DNA of 64,000 bases from assembly GCF_000499845.2 (NCBI RefSeq), contig NC_023756.2, positions 36,959,880-37,023,879 on the forward strand, read 5' to 3'. This document shows, in pieces, positions 45,021 to 55,720 of this stretch. Source of the stretch: Phaseolus vulgaris (lineage: Eukaryota > Streptophyta > Magnoliopsida > Fabales > Fabaceae). Position 1 is the first letter of the stretch. The number at the start of each line of letters is the position of its first letter. The translations under genes and the position numbers were made by a program. The notes below the pieces were generated by a model. The model was not told the DNA's origin, did no database searches, and was given only the letters and a program-made list of their open reading frames with translations.

Positions 45021-45104
45021 CGTTGTTGGGGAAAAATTTAACTTTTGAGTACAAATTCCTAAATATTGTGAATATTTTAATTGTTTTCATTTTTTTTGTT
45101 TAAG

Positions 45105-45535
45105 GTATGTAGAGTGAATTTGTGGGGAAAGTTTAATGTGATGGTTGTGAGAGGACTTTTTATTTTTTAATAGGTTTCCAATGTAAGTTTACAAATTTAC
45201 CCTTTTTTAAAAAAAATACATGATTAATGAAATATGAGGTAAAGTATGTAGAATGAATTTGTGGGAAAAGTTTAATATGATCGTTGTGAGAGGACTTTTT
45301 ATTTTCTTAATAGGTTTCCAATGTAAGTTTACAAATTTACCCTTTTTAAAAAAAATACTTGAATAATGAAATATGAGGTAATGCATGTAGAATGAATTTG
45401 TGGGGAAAGTTTATTCAAGTTTGTGAGTAATGTGATGGTTGTGAGAATTTTTATTTTTTTAAAAAAAATATTTAAAATGTAACTTTACAAATTTATACAT
45501 TTTAAAAAAAATACTTGAATAATGAAATATGAGGT
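45105..45535. repeat. 139-bp tandem repeat, three units (D1)
   Basis: Units start at about 45105, 45244 and 45383 with GTATGTAGAGTGAATTTGTG-type sequence, then GTGATGGTTGTGAGAGGAC and a poly-A/T step. The third unit has an internal TTCAAGTTTGTGAG insertion. The D2 counterpart (59969-60262) has two units. Confidence 0.85.
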
Positions 45536-46460
45536 ATTTTTTCTGTAGATTTTAGTTAATTAAAATTTTAGTCAATAATTTCTTGTTTCGTTGAATAATT
45601 ATTTTTGAAAAAAATATGAGTTACTTATCATTGTTTGAAGATAAAAAGTTCTGATAAAAATAATATTTTTTGTTATAAAATGAATTCTGATAATAGAAAT
45701 TGTAAAAAATGTTTAAAAAATAATTTGATATAATTGATTATTTATTTAATTAATAAAAATATAATATTAAAATTAATTAAAAATAAAAATAAATTACTTA
45801 TTTAAGTACAAAATTTGTTTAAATTAAAATATTATTAACCAAATATTTCAGTGAAAAAAATATAAATAATATGTGTTTAAATTAAAATATTATTAATCAA
45901 ATATTTTAGTTAAAATATATAAATAATCTTATTAGAAAAAAAATATAAAATCAGAACCAAAATATGCTGATGCAAAAAATAAAAATGATAACAAAAATAA
46001 AAAACATTGTACAAGAAAATATAGCACAAAATCAATTATGGCATGCATAACATAACATGTACCACAACATTGATTTTCGTAAATAAATAAGGTCAACATT
46101 GTTTATCTACAAGGGACAATCAATTATCCAAAGAAAAAACATAGATAATCGATTATTGGGGAAAAACATTTATCCGTTGAAAAAAAAAACATAATCAATG
46201 TTGTTTTCCTCTAAAATGGCATGCATAATCTATTCTCGTGTCTTTTTGTCTAAATTTAAAATGTTTCACTGTTGTGCACAAACTTCATGGCAGAAGCTCA
46301 CGCAGTTTCAACAAAATAGTTGACGGTAACAAAGTAAAATGACACAAGCTTATGTGGTTTTCTTCCCAAATTTTCAGCAGTAGCGAGGATGGGATAAAAC
46401 ACTTTCGTTACATTTTCTCACTCAAATCCACACAAACCAGTAGATACAAAGAGAAATCAT
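45536..46460. repeat. End of tail T, D1
   Basis: AT-rich DNA nearly identical to 60263-61182. It includes ATAATCGATTAT at 46145-46156. No gene. The copia element inserts at its end, at ATCAT. Confidence 0.7.
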
Positions 46461-46741
46461 TATTATAGTAAATGAAGATGATGAATATTCCTTGCCTGAT
46501 GTGATGCTTTAATGTAGTGTACGTAAAATGTACGTAATCGTAATGAAAAAAAGATTTTGATAAACCCTACTTGTAGAGAAAACTAAATATAAAATAAACT
46601 TTTATTCACTTGTATATTAAAGAGTAAAATACATGGTGTATATATAAGAGAAAGATTAAGATCTAACTAAAATAGAAAAGGAAAGTTGGGCCAAAGAAAC
46701 AAAGCCCAATAATTTACAATAGAAAATTAAATATTGTAACA
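46461..46741 (-). repeat. Copia 3' LTR
   Basis: Minus strand starts TGTTACAATATTTAATTTTC and ends ATTTACTATAATA. The terminal TG...TA is unusual against the TG...CA rule and is shared by both LTRs. A TATATATA run (46638-46645) is the likely TATA box. Confidence 0.95.
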
Positions 46742-46757
46742 CCCCCCTCAAGCTGGG
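46742..46757 (-). other. Polypurine tract
   Basis: Minus strand reads CAGCTTGAGGGGGG, directly next to the 3' LTR. It primes plus-strand DNA synthesis. The pol stop codon (46748-46750) lies within it. Confidence 0.85.
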
Positions 46758-49384
46758 GAGTAGATATTTGTCAGACCCAACTTGGATTTGAGAGTAGAGA
46801 ACTGTGCGGAAGCAAGGGGTTTGGTGAATATGTCAGCAACTTGCATTGCAGAGGTAATGGGCAGCAGTTTGAGGAGACCAGAGTTAAGTTTTTCACGAAC
46901 TAGGTGGCAATCAATTTCGATGTGCTTGGTTCGTTCATGAAAAACTTGATTGGAAGCTATTTGAATGGCAGATTTGTTGTCACAATACAGGGTTGCAGGC
47001 TGGGAGAGAGGAAGATGTAAATCCTGAAGGAGGTAAGACAACCATTGTAGCTCACATGTGGTGGTGGCAAGTGCTCTATACTCGGCTTCAGAGGAGCTGC
47101 GAGAGATCGTTGGCTGCTTTTTTGATTTCCATGATATTAGGGAGTCTCCTAAGTAGATGGAATACCTAGTGACAGATTTGCGTGTGGTAGGGCATGTTGC
47201 CCAGTCAGAGTCACTAAAACCACAAAGGTGAAGTGAACTAGTGTGAGAAAAATATAGTCCTTCACCAGGGGTGCCTTTGAGGTAACGCAAAAGACGGGAG
47301 ACAGCTTGCTGATGATGAGTTGTGGGTGCAGATATGAATTGGCTTAAATTGTGGACAGCGAAGGCGATGTCTGGTCGCGTGTTGGTTAAGTAAATTAGAC
47401 GTCCAATGAGTCTTCTATACTGGGAAGTGGCATCAGCATCGAGAGGTGAGCCTTGGCCGGGAGAGAGACGGGAGGTGTGAGTCATAGGAGTGGCCACAGG
47501 TGCAGAGTCAAGCATGCCAGTTTCTTGAAGGAGATCAAGAGTATACTTGCGTTTACTTAAATGAAGACCAGTACTGTTGCGAGCAATTTCCAGTCCCAAA
47601 AAGTAAGTGAGATTACCTAAATTTTTTATCTTGAAGTGATGGTGAAGGGATGCAGTAATTGTATTGATTTCCTCCGTGTCATCACCAGTTAAGACCAAGT
47701 CATCAACATAAACAAGAATAACAGTGAGTTTATCATTATTATATTTAAGAAAAAGAGAGTGGTCAGCAACAGAGATAGAGTACTTATTTGATAAAAGAAA
47801 AGTAGAAAGTTTTGCGTACCATTGACGACCAGCTTGACAAAGACCATACAAAGACCGTTGAAGCTTGCAGACATACTGGGGAGAAGGAAGAGAGAGGCCA
47901 GGTGGGGGGGTCATGTATACCTCTTCATGAAGATCACCGTGAAGAAAGGCATTATTGACATCAAGTTGTTTTAAAACCCAATTTTTGGTAGTGGCAACAG
48001 CAAGGAGAAGGCGAACGGTAGTGAGTTTAGCAACAGGTGCAAAAGTGTCTAAGAAATCAAGTCCTTCAACTTGGATGAACCCTTTGGCAACAACTCTAGC
48101 TTTGTGGCGCTCAACAGTGCCATCAGAATGATATTTGATTTTATATACCCATTTACAACCAATAGTTTTCTTTCCTGGAGGGAGAGGGGTAAGTTGCCAA
48201 GTATTGTTAGCAGCAAGAGCTTGAAGCTCAACTTGCATGGCAGATTGCCAAGAAGCATGTTTGGAGGCTTCGGTATAGGTGCGAGGTTCAGGATGAGAAT
48301 TGATAGAGGAAATAATATTTCTAAAATTAGAAGATAAGGAATTGTAAGACAAGTAATTATGAATAGGATATCTACTACTTACAGTGTTGGTTGCTGTGTG
48401 GAAATCAGCAAGATAGGCAGGTTGTCGGTGAGGACGAGTTGATCTTCTTGGAAATTGGGGTGAGGTGCTTCCTGGAGGTGCAGGAGGTGATGATGCTGGT
48501 GGAGGTGCAGTGTTGGATGCAGGAGCAGAGACATTATTTGCTGGAAGATCAAAGGATAATAAGGCTGGTGGAGGGGCAGTATTGGGTGCAGGAGTAGAGG
48601 CACACGGCTCGGCAAGAGATGCAGGAGTAGAGGCACACGGCTCGGCAGGAGGTGCAGTATCAGAAAAAAAATCAAGAGCAGAATTATATGCGTTAGAAAT
48701 AGGGAGAGATAAAGTGTTGGGGTCCCTAGGCAAGCCACCATCCAATTTATATGGAAAATGGGTTTCATGAAAGATTACATGTCTTGATATCTCTATGCGA
48801 TGAAACTTTAAATTTAAGACAATATAACCTTTTGTATTTTGCGGGAAACCAAGAAAAATACCTTTGATAGATCTATCATCTAATTTCTTCCTATGTGCAG
48901 TAATAGTACTAGCATAACATAGGCAACCAAACACTTTTAAAAAAGAAATGTCATACGGTTTTCCAAACAATTGTTCATGAGGAGTGATGTTATTAAGTAA
49001 TGGAGTAGGAATAGAATTTATTAAGAAAACAGCATGATTTACAGCAAATTCCCAAAAAATAAGAGGAAGATTTGCTTGAAAAAGTAAGGCCCTGGTTACA
49101 TTTAGTATGTGTTGATGTTTACGTTCCACAATGCCATTTTGTTGTGGTGTTTCAACACAAGATGTTTGATGTATAATTCCCTTTGAAGCATAAAAACTGG
49201 ACATAGCAAACTCAACACCATTGTCAGTACGAATCGTTTTGATATTAGTTTGGAAATGATTTTGAACAAAAACAGTGAAGTTAATGATGTGCGAACGCAC
49301 TTCAGATTTATTATGCAACAAAATAACCCAAGTATAACGCGAGTAATCATCAACAATAGTTAAGAAATAACGAAAACCTTGCAT
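46748..49384 (-). CDS. Copia pol segment: integrase core, reverse transcriptase, RNase H
   Basis: 878 open codons. Integrase core with LTIVDDYSRYTW (about 8), RTDNGVEF (about 52) and ETPQQNGIVER (about 78), carrying the D, D and E catalytic residues. A Pro/Ala-rich linker follows (about 240-330) with the nonamer AEPCASTPA twice. RT has GCKWVYKIKYHSDG, LDVNNAFLHGDLHEEVYM and YVDDLVLTGDD (about 558). RNase H has GFSDSDWA, SRSSSEAEYRAL and YCDNKSAIQIA. All key motifs look intact. The first Met is internal: the true frame continues upstream and is cut by a TAG at 49478-49480, which takes the place of a sense codon after CSRAK. Confidence 0.95.
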   Translation of the reverse strand: MQGFRYFLTIVDDYSRYTWVILLHNKSEVRSHIINFTVFVQNHFQTNIKTIRTDNGVEFAMSSFYASKGIIHQTSCVETPQQNGIVERKHQHILNVTRALLFQANLPLIFWEFAVNHAVFLINSIPTPLLNNITPHEQLFGKPYDISFLKVFGCLCYASTITAHRKKLDDRSIKGIFLGFPQNTKGYIVLNLKFHRIEISRHVIFHETHFPYKLDGGLPRDPNTLSLPISNAYNSALDFFSDTAPPAEPCASTPASLAEPCASTPAPNTAPPPALLSFDLPANNVSAPASNTAPPPASSPPAPPGSTSPQFPRRSTRPHRQPAYLADFHTATNTVSSRYPIHNYLSYNSLSSNFRNIISSINSHPEPRTYTEASKHASWQSAMQVELQALAANNTWQLTPLPPGKKTIGCKWVYKIKYHSDGTVERHKARVVAKGFIQVEGLDFLDTFAPVAKLTTVRLLLAVATTKNWVLKQLDVNNAFLHGDLHEEVYMTPPPGLSLPSPQYVCKLQRSLYGLCQAGRQWYAKLSTFLLSNKYSISVADHSLFLKYNNDKLTVILVYVDDLVLTGDDTEEINTITASLHHHFKIKNLGNLTYFLGLEIARNSTGLHLSKRKYTLDLLQETGMLDSAPVATPMTHTSRLSPGQGSPLDADATSQYRRLIGRLIYLTNTRPDIAFAVHNLSQFISAPTTHHQQAVSRLLRYLKGTPGEGLYFSHTSSLHLCGFSDSDWATCPTTRKSVTRYSIYLGDSLISWKSKKQPTISRSSSEAEYRALATTTCELQWLSYLLQDLHLPLSQPATLYCDNKSAIQIASNQVFHERTKHIEIDCHLVREKLNSGLLKLLPITSAMQVADIFTKPLASAQFSTLKSKLGLTNIYSPA

Positions 49385-49477
49385 AGAAGTTATGGAACAG
49401 GGTCCCCAAATATCAAAGTGTACAAGATCAAAAATAGCAGAGGTAGCAGTAGTACTTAAAGTTAAAGGAAGTTTTCT

Positions 49478-51237
49478 CTATTTTGCACGACTACAAGTGT
49501 CACATACATGATGAGTATCAATAGTAATAAAAGGGTATTGTTTACGTAAGACATGTAATCTTTCATGTGAAGGGTGCCCCAGTCTATAGTGCCACAGTGT
49601 TTTGTCCGTGATATTACAATTAATAAGAGGAGCAAAGTTATGTGGTTTAGAGCAACTAGAAGCAGGCAAGGTAGTGACAGGGTACAAGCCACCAATGGCT
49701 TCAACTGTACCAATCCTCTCTTGGGTGAGATTGTCCTGTATAATGCAGTGAGTTAAAGTGAAAGTTAAAGTGCATTTAAGTTGGTGTGTGAGTTTAGAAA
49801 CAGATATTAAGTTTAATTGAAAATGAGGCACATATAACATATCAGACAAATAAAACTTGGCCGAAAAGTGTACTAAACCAGAATATGTGGCATAAACAGT
49901 TTGACCATTTGGGAGACTAATTAAGACAGGTTTGATTTTAGTCCAAGTAGTAAAAGCGCTCAAATTGTGGCAAACATGATCAGTGGCACCAGAATCAACA
50001 AGCCAAGATTCTTTTATAGCAGATAGTGAAGAGAAAAACTTACCCGTTGAAGATTGCTCGGTATTGGTGATTTTGCCCGTCGAGAAGGTTCCGACTTGAT
50101 TAATTTGAGCGTGAGGGACAGGATCCTCAAGGTTTTGCTGACGCAAAATGTTGGTCAGGAATTGACACTGTTGTGATGTAAGTTGAATCCCCTTTACATC
50201 CTGTTCTTTAGAAAAAGACTCAAAAGAAGAGTTAGTAGTAAACATATTGTTGGCTTGGGATGTCCTATTGATGGATTTGTAGCCAGGAGGAAACCCATGC
50301 TTTTTATAACAGGTGTCGACAGTGTGGCCAAGACGATTACAAAAAGTGCAATTTTTTCTAGTAGAAGAAAACTTTGAGGTTTTAACATCACCAGAAGGAA
50401 AACCCACTTTTCGAAAACAAACCACTTCAGTATGACCGTATTTACCACAAAAATTGCATGTAGTAGTGCGACTACAGTTAAGACTATGAAGACTAGGGGC
50501 AGGAACAACGGTGGATAATTGTCTCTCTTGTTGAACAACCAAGGAAATTTTTTTGGATATGGCAGGAATGGTATCCATGAGCAAAACATGAGAACAGATA
50601 TTTTTATACTGATCATTTAATCCTCTTAAAAATTGCATAGCACGATCCTCACATTTTCTTTGATTTATAATAGAAATGACAGAACAAGAACATTTTACTG
50701 GGCCTGTGCACACAGGATTAGGTCTAAAATTCTCTAATTCGTCCCAAATAATACGCAATTTTGTAAAATACTCTGTGACAGACATATCCCCCGGTTTAAA
50801 GAAATAGCTTCAAATTGCAAATTAGAAATGCGAGATAAATCCCCTTGTGAATATCTAACTTTTAAATCATTCCAGATGTCAAAGGCTATGTCCATCCAAA
50901 CAATGCTTTGCCTAATAGGGATTGAAACAGAGTGTACTAACCAAGAGACAACCATGTTGTTACAGCGTGTCCAAGACGAGAAAGTGGGATCATCCCTTTG
51001 TGGGCACGGGTGTGAGCCAAGTATGAACTCCACTTTGTTCTTGGCACTAAGAGCAGTGATGAAGGACCGACTCCACGAATGGTAGTTTGTTGAATCAAGA
51101 ACAGGCGACACCAACGAAGCTGCGGGATTCTCGCTTGGGTGTAAGTATAGGAAATTGTTCATCGGCTGTTCTAAAAGGGGCATCAGTGTAGGGTTTCCAT
51201 TTGAAGAGGAAGCCGGTGTGCGATTCGCATTAGCCAT
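49478..51237 (-). pseudogene. Copia gag, protease and integrase zinc finger, one frameshift
   Basis: Starts at the ATG at 51235-51237 (MANANRTPASSSNGNPTLMP), 115 bases after the primer site. Gag has LDSTNYHSWSRSFITALSAK and IWNDLKVRYSQGDLSRI. A one-base deletion at about 50797-50801 (an A lost before CCGGGGG) shifts the frame, and gag resumes as MSVTEYFTKLRIIWDELENF. Two zinc knuckles follow (CNFCGKYGHTEVVC and CTFCNRLGHTVDTC), protease WLVDSGATDHVC, then the integrase HH-CC finger (LWHYRLGHPSHERL, CDTC). It ends at the TAG at 49478. Without the two lesions, gag-pol would be one frame of roughly 1500 residues. Confidence 0.9.
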
Positions 51238-51352
51238 CGCCTACAAGGATTTAAAGAAAGAAGAAAAAAAAAACAAGAAAAAAAAATACCCAAGAACAAC
51301 AAAGAGGGAAATAAATATCAGAGAGAAGCGCAGCAGAGCTCTTCATTCGAAG

Positions 51353-51365
51353 AGCTCTGATACCA
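51353..51365 (-). other. Primer-binding site, initiator tRNA-Met type
   Basis: Minus strand TGGTATCAGAGCT, a perfect match to the canonical plant copia site, directly abutting the 5' LTR. Confidence 0.95.
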
Positions 51366-51645
51366 TATTACAGTAAATGAAGATGATGAATATTCCTTGC
51401 CTGATGTGATGCTTTAATGTAGTGTACGTAATTGTACGTAATCGTAATGAAAAAAAGGTTTTGATAAACCCTACTTGTAGAGAAAACTAAATATAAAATA
51501 AACTTTTATTCACTTGTATATTAAAGAGTAAAATACATGGTGTATATATAAGAGAAAGATTAAGATCTAACTAAAATAGAAAAGGAAAGTTGGGCCAAAG
51601 AAACAAAACCCAATAATTTACAATAGAAAATTAAATATTGTAACA
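51366..51645 (-). repeat. Copia 5' LTR
   Basis: Near-identical to 46461-46741. Visible differences: C for T near the inner end, GTAATTG versus GTAAAATG, AGGTTT versus AGATTT, and AAAACCC versus AAAGCCC. Confidence 0.95.
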
Positions 51646-52564
51646 ATCATCAACGCACATCCATCTTCGACAATAGTAAATGACTAGAAACAAACACAAC
51701 ATAAGTCTTCGTTTGACATGCTTAATCTAACCTTTTACAAGATAAAGCAAACTGAAAGCTTCTTCTATCACCTTTGGAGAACTTCATAGTCAGATGAACT
51801 AGATTTGAGTAAATGATGCTTGCCTAGATATTTCCTAACGTGGTCAAACAGATTGTGTTGATAAAATGGAGACTACATGGAAAAATATGGTAGGATAATT
51901 ATCTGAATAACATAGGTTTAATTCATGTAAGTATTCGAAGAAGATTACACAAAGCTCACGTCCATTAAATGAATTTAACGCGGTCTAGTGTCTTAACAAA
52001 TTATTTGACAATACTACATATAATAAAGACCATAAGTTTTTCGTTTGCCCAAACAAAAATGAAATTAAAAGATTATTTTAGACTTAGTATTGTTCATGAC
52101 ATGACGATATAATGCAAGAGATAAGCTTGATTATACATTTTTTTTCTCAACTCCATTAATAATCTTTTCTATGTGTAATCTATCTAATTATGTTTATAAA
52201 ATTATATGAAGTGTTTATCCTTTTGTTATCATGTAAAAACTAATCATCAAAATTTTAATTCAATTAAAATAAAATTTCAGAATTAGATTTCAAAGTGAAA
52301 GGCGTGCAATCATAACATTCACTACATTTAAAAGAAAAATTAGCTGCAAAAGAAAGTGAAGGTGATGCTGTGAACGCTAAATAGTGTCATATAAGCCTTC
52401 AATATTAAAAAATAATTAAATAAAGCGTGGGTAACTGTGACTTATATGAACATAAACTAAAAAAAAAGAAAAAAATTGCATGGATAGAATGGTCACAACT
52501 GAAACTATAAATAATAAATAATAATAAAAATTTAAAATTTGTATGTTATGCCTACGTAAAAATA

Positions 52565-52596
<32 letters not shown>

Positions 52597-54153
52597 TTAA
52601 ATTAAATTTTTATATGTAATAAAATTATGAAGGTTAAGTCCACGCTTGTTTAAAAATTGTGTGGCCAAATTGTTGACTAAGTCCACGCTTCTTTGAATAA
52701 ACAATATAAAATATAATTTTGTGTGGGTAACATGTAGGCTAAATTCACGCTTGTTTAAAAATATGTGGCCAATATGTAGGCTAAGCCCATGCTTCTTTAA
52801 ATAAATAATATAAAATATAATTTTGTGTGGGGAGCATGTAGGTTAGGCCCATGCAAAAAACACACCACCCGTGTCCCACGCACCGTCACTATTTTTATGT
52901 CGAGCATATTAGCTTCCAAAGTTTAATTGCTTCTATTTATTATAAGTAGTGTCCCTTTTTGACCCATCCTAATAAGCATATTTTTTGTAGTGATTTTTTT
53001 GCTATATATAAATAGGAATATTACATTTAGATAAATCACCATATACTCTTAATGGAAAAGTTTTGAATCTTACCTTACATTTGCCATGACACTGTTATGA
53101 ATAGTATAAATTTAAATTATGCGTATTTAACCTTAGAAATTTATTTTACATGACATTGTTATAAATATTATAAATTTAAATTATACGTATTTAACCTTAT
53201 AAATTTAAGTAATATTGGAACATAATAGCATACTCTTATATATTAATTGATAGAACTCATGTATCCTATTTAACCATGGCAAGAATCATTTAAATTTATA
53301 ACACGTAAATAAGAAAGTGCATTTAATCATACATATACTAATACTATTTTTGTCATGTAAAATTATTTATAAAATATTTATTCTCACTTATTTTTATATT
53401 TATTGTATTTTCCTTAAAATAAAAATTATAAAAACCTTTCTAAGTATACCTACATTGATTCCAATATGTTTAACAATTTGTTACAAGCGTGGTGAGTATA
53501 CACTCACAATCATCATTGGTATATTATTTTCTCTCCACTTTCATAAGATGACATAAGAATCCCTTATCTTTGATTGACTTTTCATAATGTAATTTATCAC
53601 TATTTTTATAAAATTTTGTAGACATTATTATCAAATATGACATTTCAGTTAAATTGACATCACATGATCAAACTATCATTTGTCATTGTATGAAAAAATA
53701 TTATTAAACAAGAAAAAAATACAAACAAGTATGGAAGGACTGGACTATAACCCATACAAAAGAAGGAACATCAAACTAAGACTAAAAAACATAGGAACTA
53801 AACACATAACATGATACAAATGTAGACCCCATAAAAGACTATCACAAAACAAGGACCACGAAAATATAGATAATTTTTTATTTTGGGACCTACATTAGTT
53901 GACTTCATAGCACCTTTTCTTTGGATGCCCCCAAACTTTTTAGTAATTTAAATATCATCGTCTTTATTCATACTAAGAAATTCTTCCATTTATTTATCCA
54001 ATACTATATCGTACATTCTTTCATGAAGTTTCCAAATGTGAAGAAATATTTGAAACAAGATAAAAAAAAATCCTTTCTCTAAAGCATGTTTATCTATCTT
54101 GCCATAGACACCAAATTCCTCCAACCCATTTTCAGTATTGGTATGTACCCTCT
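51646..54153. repeat. Macro-repeat D1, right part (T end and block P copy 2)
   Basis: 51646-51914 completes tail T (ATCAACGCACATCCATCTTC) and 51915-54153 is block P, matching 1-2200 and 61455-64000. It stops at GGTATGTACCCTCT where copy 1 continues with CTATATATCTTC. Contains a TA microsatellite at 52568-52595. Confidence 0.85.
52320..52992. mobile_element. Non-autonomous CACTA-type element in block P (copy 2)
   Basis: Ends CACTACATTTAAAAG and ATATTTTTTGTAGTG, flanked by ATT (52317-52319 and 52993-52995). 673 bp, non-coding. The interior has GGCTAAGCCCATGC-type repeats alternating with AATATAATTTTGTGTGGG. Confidence 0.75.
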
Positions 54154-55720
54154 ATTGAAGATGGATGTTGCCCCTTCAAGACAAAGTGTTTGATGAAGCC
54201 AAATGTGTAATTTTCCTTTGTGTTTGTATTTGCTTTAAGGATGTCTTAGGTATAGATTAGAGGTTCTTTAAAGTAGACTTTTTGCTGGGTAACTCACTTC
54301 TTAACCCTTGACCATGTGATAAGAGCAAGCACAAGTTTTATGAAAATGTTTTTCACATGTTTTGCAAAAAATATCCTTTACCGCATAGAAAATGAATTTG
54401 TTCTTCTCTAAATGAATATATTCTTTTCTTAAGTTGATGCCTTGAATAAGTGTTTTTTTGAAAATCATGTTTTATGCATCAAGTATCTTAACTAAGTTTT
54501 CATTCCATCAAAACAACTGTGTTTCACTTGTTAAAAGGTTCTTGTTATCGTTTTGAAAATGAATTTGTTCTTCTGTAGATAAATAAATTCTTTTTAATTT
54601 GGTGCCATGTTTCTCTTAAACGGTTTTTCACAGTTTTATCCTTGCACCAGGGAGTTTGACTAAGTCTCCTACGTATAAAAAATTCTTTCACTGCCTTTGA
54701 AAATAAATTTGTTCATTTTATTTTCAATCTGTTCTTTTTATAACAGCTTTAACTGTTTTTTGAAAGTTTGTTATAAAATGTTTCCTATAAAAGGAGAGTT
54801 TCTTCTGGCTTTAAAACGTTGTTCATATCATTGAGAAAACTAGTTTTACAACTGAGATATAAGAGATTTCAAAGGATTAGCATGAGTTCTTGAATGATTT
54901 TTCAAATCACAAAGTGTGCTTGTTCTTGGTTGGTTCTAAGGCTTGGCTAGAGGAGTTGTCACTGTGTGAGTAATGTGTTCTACTGGTCTAAGGCAGATTT
55001 CTGCATTCTCTATCAGGTGTATTTGTTTCATATCTCAATTCCTTGTAAAGTGTGATTGTAAGACTCTTCTTGATAGGGTTTCTTGAAGAGTTGTGTGTGC
55101 TGGAATAGTGTTTTTCAGCAAGGTGTGCCATGTTCTTGTAGGGTTCAAGTAAAGTGGTTTTTTTGTAATTGTTTTGAATTGTGGTTTAGTGAATTTCACC
55201 TTGGATTATGTGAAGACTGGATGTAGCTCACTTGGTGAACCAGTATAATTGTTTTGTGTTGATTCTCTCCTAATCCCTGCACTCAATAATCACTGATCAA
55301 ACTAATCTGTCAAGAAATAAATCTATTCAATTGTGTTTGAATCTGTTCTTTCTTGGTACGTGTATATTGTTCTTGATTTTCTAGAAAATCCTCTTAAGAA
55401 CTTCTGTGTAAATCTGTATGTGCTGTGAAACATAATTGGAATTCGTGTTCTGTTAAAAGTAAACTCAATCTGTTAATTGTTTTAAAAAACGAGAATTGTT
55501 TTTGTCTTCAAAGGTTGTGATTAATTGTTTAGTCCTCTGATTTAATTATGTGGAAATCAATTTGAACCTTGCCTACAGATTATCTTGCTCATTGTTTGAA
55601 ATCACAACACTGTGTTACTCTTTCATTAAAGAGAATAAGAAAAATAAATTTGTTCATTGCTAAATAAATCGATTTATTAGTCTCTGTTCTGTGATAAATT
55701 CAAATCTGTGCGAAAAGTAA
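54154..55720 (+). mobile_element. Copia LTR-like insertion, probable truncated SIRE-type
   Basis: Replaces the D1/D2 junction. It shares the LTR landmark GACTGGATGTAGCTC then GGTGAACCAGTATAA (55212-55250) with the copia LTRs at 10263, 21513 and 27329, but lacks the AAACAAYCGRTTGTTT palindromes and is otherwise diverged. The left edge TATTGAAGATGG may be a mutated TG start. The right edge near AAATCTGTGCGAAAA has no CA end, so it is probably truncated. No coding sequence. Confidence 0.55.

Larger units (their letters stand above)
38640..46460. repeat. Macro-repeat D1, left part (Q, U2-U4, T)
   Basis: Blocks in order: Q (38640-39117 and 40088-40244, split by a solo LTR), three U units (40245-41790, 41790-42979, 42979-44160) and tail T (44160-46460). 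It corresponds with high visible identity to 55721-61190 (D2), but D1 has three U units where D2 has two. Non-coding apart from insertions. Confidence 0.85.
46461..51645 (-). mobile_element. Near-complete young Ty1/copia retrotransposon
   Basis: 5185 bp, flanked by ATCAT on both sides (46456-46460 and 51646-51650). LTRs are 46461-46741 and 51366-51645 (281 and 280 bp), differing by four substitutions and one indel by eye. On the minus strand: 5' LTR, primer site TGGTATCAGAGCT, gag-pol from 51237 to 46748, polypurine tract, 3' LTR. The empty site is in D2 (GAGAAATCATCAACGCACAT at 61177-61196). Short LTRs and a single gag-pol frame fit small copia lineages such as Ale or Ivana (inference). One 1-base deletion and one stop break the frame. 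Confidence 0.97.

Noticed and set aside
46145..46156. ATAATCGATTAT as a member of the copia palindrome family
   Set aside because: It shares the ATCGAT centre but not the AAACAA arms, has no partner at 21 bp, and lies in non-copia tail T.
48071..48770. Plus-strand frames of 68-101 residues
   Set aside because: Antisense shadows of the Pro/Ala-rich linker and RT of the copia pol.
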